A DNA stretch of 10,601 bases from Kiritimatiellales bacterium (GTDB lineage Bacteria > Verrucomicrobiota > Kiritimatiellia > Kiritimatiellales > Pontiellaceae): positions 1 through 10,601 of the forward strand of contig JABDQT010000178.1 of NCBI GenBank assembly GCA_013042165.1, given 5' to 3'. How positions within the stretch are numbered: position 1 is the stretch's first letter; every line of letters begins with the position of its first letter. Positions 8,395-10,601 of the stretch are shown here, piece after piece. The translations under genes were made by a program, and so were the position numbers. The notes beneath the pieces were generated by a model. That model was not told the DNA's origin and ran no database searches. It saw only the letters and a program-made list of their open reading frames with translations.

Positions 8395-8674
8395 CTCCCC
8401 CGTACTCTGAATCGTGCCTTGATTCAAACATCGTGCCATGCCGCCAATGCTGACGTTTCAACAGACTTGAAGGCTCTCTTTAAACGGATTCCGGCAACGG
8501 GAACGCAGCAGTCAAGATTAGTGAAATAAATAAAGTTCGCGCTTTTTACGAAGGTCATTCAGGATTCGGCCTGAAAAATTAATCGATCACGGGGGTTGCT
8601 CTCGTACTAAAATCCCTATAAACAACCGCGTCAATTCATGAGACCACCTTGGATTGCCAAAAATGGGGGAAATC
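8395..8674. other. intergenic region between divergent ATPase and glycosyltransferase genes
   Basis: No gene is seen here. Three weak items were noted. ATCGTGCC occurs twice (8411-8418 and 8430-8437), the first copy inside a TGAATC/GATTCA inverted pair (8408-8426). TTCAGG/CCTGAA (8558-8563, 8570-8575) forms a 6-bp dyad without a T-run. TTGCTC (8596-8601) with TATAAA (8617-8622) could be a plus-strand promoter for the glycosyltransferase, but its 15-base spacer is short. On the minus strand, TGGCAC-N5-TTGAA near 8438-8423 resembles a sigma-54 site but lacks the essential GC at -12. Confidence 0.4.
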
Positions 8675-9982
8675 ATGGGATTTCACATTGTCATCAAAAC
8701 CATATTCGAAATCGCGCTGATGGGGGCCTTTGTCCTCTCGCTGGGCTATTTCATTGTGACTGCCTTTGCGCTGGCACTCTCCCGCTTCAGGGATAAGCCG
8801 GAAATCATTGACGATACATCGCTCTACCCGACTGTCACGGTACAGATTCCCACCTATAACGAGATCGCGGCACTGAATTGTGCGGCCCGGTGCCTGGAAT
8901 TTGACTATCCTCCCGAAAAGCTCCAGATCATGATCGGCGACGACAGCAGCCAGCCCGCAGTCTCGGCGACGATCGACGCCTTTGCTGCAGCAAATCCGCG
9001 CATCGAGATCAGTCGGCGCGGCGATAATGCGGGCTTCAAGCCAGGCAACCTGAACGTGATGCTGCCGAAGGCGAAGGGCGACTACCTGCTGATTCTCGAC
9101 TCGGACTTTCTGCCGAAGAAAGATTTTCTGAAACGGCTGGTCGTTCCGGTCATCAAGGATCCGTCGCTGGCCGGTGCACAGGCGGCATGGCGCATCCTCA
9201 ATGTGCACGACAACCACAGCACGCTGATGGGTACGGGCATCGTGAACATTATCCATTCCGTGATTCTCCCGTTCCTGAACGCCGCCACGAACCAGTGCGT
9301 CTTTTGCGGGTCGGGCGAGCTGGTAAAGAAGAGCTATCTTGAAGAGCGCGGCGGCTGGACAGCCGGTGCCCTGACCGAGGACGTCGATTATTCACTACGC
9401 GTGATCACCGAGGGTAAGCGCATCGCCTATGTCTCCGACCTGCGTATTCGCTGCGAAGTGCCCTACACGCCGGGCGACCTTTTCCGGCAGCAAATGCGCT
9501 GGGCCTACGGCGTCATGCGGGCCTTCATGGCACACGGCAAGAAGCTGTTCTTTTCGCGGACCATTCAGAAGCGCACAAAGTTTGCCGCCTTTCTGTTCGG
9601 CAGCGGCTATGTGATGGTAGCTCTACTGCTGCTGACGAGTGTCTTTGGTCTGCTTAATCTTATTTCAGGATTTTTCGGAATCGACCCCGCTGCAGCCAAC
9701 AGCTCTTCCTACACCGTCGGTCATTTTGTATATGACACCGCGGTCAATCTGCTGCTGACCTGCGGAATGATTGTCTCTTCGATCGCAGCGGGATTCATCA
9801 ACGGCTTTGGTTTGCGCAGCATTGGGCGGCTGATTGCCGCTTCGTTTTCGATCGGGGTCGTCTGCATGTTTTTTGTCGGACGAGGCCTGATGACCGCATG
9901 GTTCGGCCTGCCGATGAAGTGGTTCATGCTGAAAAAGGCCGGCAATGAAACCCCCGCAACAGGCTTGCCGATAAAGGCTTAA
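8675..9982 (+). CDS. processive family 2 glycosyltransferase, cellulose-synthase-like
   Basis: This 435-aa inner-membrane enzyme should transfer sugars from a nucleotide-sugar to a growing polysaccharide. One N-terminal membrane helix (about 11-37) precedes a cytoplasmic GT2 domain: I58-P-T-Y-N-E63, D89-D90, D142-S-D144 (metal-binding DxD), T234-E-D-V-D238 (catalytic TED) and Q272-Q-M-R-W276 (the QxxRW of processive synthases). Three or so helices follow (about 303-330, 355-376, 386-408). It lacks a PilZ domain and is shorter than BcsA, resembling the compact bacterial beta-glycan or glucomannan-type synthases. The ATG at 8675 is chosen because GGGGGA (8665-8670) lies just upstream; ATG 8663 and TTG 8654 would add four or seven residues without an SD. 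No partner (BcsB, deacetylase, export protein) is next to it, so the product polymer is unknown. No terminator is seen after its TAA. Confidence 0.9.
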   Translation: MGFHIVIKTIFEIALMGAFVLSLGYFIVTAFALALSRFRDKPEIIDDTSLYPTVTVQIPTYNEIAALNCAARCLEFDYPPEKLQIMIGDDSSQPAVSATIDAFAAANPRIEISRRGDNAGFKPGNLNVMLPKAKGDYLLILDSDFLPKKDFLKRLVVPVIKDPSLAGAQAAWRILNVHDNHSTLMGTGIVNIIHSVILPFLNAATNQCVFCGSGELVKKSYLEERGGWTAGALTEDVDYSLRVITEGKRIAYVSDLRIRCEVPYTPGDLFRQQMRWAYGVMRAFMAHGKKLFFSRTIQKRTKFAAFLFGSGYVMVALLLLTSVFGLLNLISGFFGIDPAAANSSSYTVGHFVYDTAVNLLLTCGMIVSSIAAGFINGFGLRSIGRLIAASFSIGVVCMFFVGRGLMTAWFGLPMKWFMLKKAGNETPATGLPIKA

Positions 9983-10102
9983 ACGGTCACCACAGACTCA
10001 GCCTGAAATATTTCGTAATTTTACTCCTCAGTCAGCGAACGTCTGGCGTGAACTCTTTTTCGGTAATGTTGTCGAATGGAGTAGAACCGAAGGAGGTACG
10101 AG

Positions 10103-10321
10103 ATGTTTCTCAAACATGTCCCGACGGGCGAATTGGTCGAGGTAATCGACCTGCAGGATGTGATCAACCCCGTTTCACAGACCATCCGGGCCCGATCGCA
10201 TGCAGGAGAAGTTATCCAGCGCCCTGAAAACTTTCTGAAGTCGGAACTGGCGTTTCCTTCAGACGAAGCATTGCCGAAGTGTTGGTGCGATGCCCATTTC
10301 TTCGAACATGCAGCGGCGTGA
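10103..10321 (+). CDS. 72-aa uncharacterised small protein
   Basis: The start is secure: AAGGAGG at 10090-10096 with six bases of spacing. The protein is soluble, acidic to neutral, and has no signal peptide or membrane helix. It opens with a short beta-like segment (F-L-K-H-V-P-T-G-E-L-V-E-V, 2-14), then D17-L-Q-D-V-I-N-P, R31-S-H-A-G-E-V-I, and a C-terminal S47-E-L-A-F-P-S ... L57-P-K-C-W-C-D63 block. The L-P-K-C-W stretch gives the impression of a conserved small family, but I cannot name a function. It lies 120 bases after the glycosyltransferase, on the same strand, and is followed at once by a strong intrinsic terminator, so it ends that transcription unit. Codon use looks like the neighbours. 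Confidence 0.75.
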   Translation: MFLKHVPTGELVEVIDLQDVINPVSQTIRARSHAGEVIQRPENFLKSELAFPSDEALPKCWCDAHFFEHAAA

Positions 10322-10326
10322 TCCGT

Positions 10327-10364
10327 GCCCCGTTTGAGTTGGCTCAAACGGGGCTTTTATTTTA
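10327..10364 (+). terminator. strong intrinsic terminator
   Basis: GCCCCGTTTGAG (10327-10338) pairs perfectly with CTCAAACGGGGC (10343-10354) around a TTGG loop, followed by TTTTATTTTA. The 12-bp stem with GC-rich base and T-tract is a textbook rho-independent terminator, five bases after the stop of the 72-aa gene. Confidence 0.95.
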
Positions 10365-10382
10365 GATCCATTCCGTGTATTG

Positions 10383-10413
10383 CGTGGTGTCGGTTTTCGC
10401 ACCACGTTTTTTT
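10383..10413 (+). terminator. second terminator-like hairpin in front of the MBL-fold gene
   Basis: CGTGGTG (10383-10389) pairs perfectly with CACCACG (10400-10406) across a 10-base loop, followed by seven T. It lies 18 bases after the first terminator's T-tract and directly before the SD AAGGAG (10417-10422). It may back up the first terminator, or act as an attenuator in the leader of the downstream gene if a promoter lies between them. No such promoter is obvious. Confidence 0.75.
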
Positions 10414-10436
10414 ATGAAGGAGCATTTCTTCTGGCT

Positions 10437-10601
10437 ATGAGGTTTACATTCCTGGGTACCGGCACGTCGCACGGAATTCCGATGATCGGTTGCTCGTGCT
10501 CTGTATGCTCCTCCGAAGATCCTAAAAACAAACGGCGCCGCTGCAGCCTGTATGTGGTTGCCGAAGAGCAGCACATCGTGATCGACACCCCGCCTGACTT
10601 C
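10437..10601 (+). CDS. PhnP-like metallo-beta-lactamase-fold hydrolase (5' part, cut by window end)
   Basis: The first 55 codons are present. They read as the N-terminus of an MBL-fold phosphodiesterase of PhnP type: F5-L-G-T-G-T-S-H-G-I-P15, then the structural zinc-site cysteines C19, C21 and C24 (G-C-S-C-S-V-C), a basic R33-R-R-C-S-L segment and I47-V-I-D-T-P-P-D54. PhnP enzymes hydrolyse cyclic phosphodiesters such as cyclic phosphoribosyl phosphate; other members of the subgroup have unknown substrates. The metal-binding H-x-H-x-D-H motif would lie beyond the window. The ATG at 10437 is 14 bases from the SD AAGGAG (10417-10422), rather far. An in-frame CTG at 10431 would have eight-base spacing and add two residues. 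An 8-codon ORF (ATG 10414) ends in a TGA that overlaps this ATG. Confidence 0.85.
   Translation, partial: MRFTFLGTGTSHGIPMIGCSCSVCSSEDPKNKRRRCSLYVVAEEQHIVIDTPPDF

Noticed and set aside
8423..8438. Second sigma-54-like site on the minus strand, upstream of the ATPase gene
   Set aside because: TGGCAC-N5-TTGAA has GA where the -12 element needs GC, a base that is close to invariant.
8161..8439. 92-codon minus-strand reading frame through the repeat cluster
   Set aside because: It has no SD, consists largely of the repeats, and runs out of frame into the ATPase gene, whose own start at 8276 has a strong SD.
8558..8575. TTCAGG/CCTGAA hairpin as terminator or riboswitch
   Set aside because: The stem is six base pairs, with no T-run on either outgoing strand and no further pairing around it.
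8636..9256. 206-codon frame opposite the glycosyltransferase
   Set aside because: It is a shadow of the GT2 gene, which has all family motifs on the plus strand; there is no SD and no domain.

Overview
This is a mid-to-high GC bacterial window with compact genes and mostly strong Shine-Dalgarno (SD) sites. The sequence alone does not fix the species. A textbook sigma-54 promoter, a K+-dependent membrane pyrophosphatase with a Na+-pump-type gate residue and an oxygen-sensitive-style small nitroreductase would suit an anaerobic or facultative environmental bacterium, possibly of the PVC group or a deltaproteobacterial lineage. That placement is a guess. No mobile element, CRISPR array, tRNA or rRNA was seen.

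Layout. 48-548 (+): a sigma-54 promoter driving a small stand-alone PAS-domain protein. 563-1105 (-): a nitroreductase converging on it. 1106-1316: a divergent control region with a 30-bp near-palindrome lying inside a 12-codon ORF that has a strong SD. 1317-3608 (+): hppA, an ion-pumping pyrophosphatase. 6878 down to 3657 (-): a three-gene, translationally coupled lipid-phosphate operon in the order CdsA-like membrane protein, PlsC acyltransferase fused to a thymidylate-kinase-like P-loop domain, and diacylglycerol-kinase-like protein. 8276-6963 (-): a Walker ATPase with a C-terminal winged helix, preceded by four copies of a short direct repeat. 8675-9982 (+): a processive GT2 glycosyltransferase of cellulose-synthase type. 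10103-10321 (+): a 72-aa uncharacterised protein followed by a perfect intrinsic terminator. 10437-10601 (+): the first 55 codons of a PhnP-like metallo-beta-lactamase-fold hydrolase, cut by the window edge and preceded by a second terminator-like hairpin.

How the genes fit together. The strongest functional unit is the minus-strand operon. Its three products would make, activate or phosphorylate lipid acceptors: acylation to phosphatidate-like products, cytidylyl transfer, and lipid kinase activity. The CdsA and DAG-kinase signatures are both altered at key residues and the acyltransferase carries an unexpected second kinase domain, so the pathway may not be ordinary phospholipid synthesis. 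The ATPase next to it has its own RBS and its own upstream repeat cluster. A stem-loop at its stop codon separates it from the lipid operon, so the two may or may not be co-transcribed.
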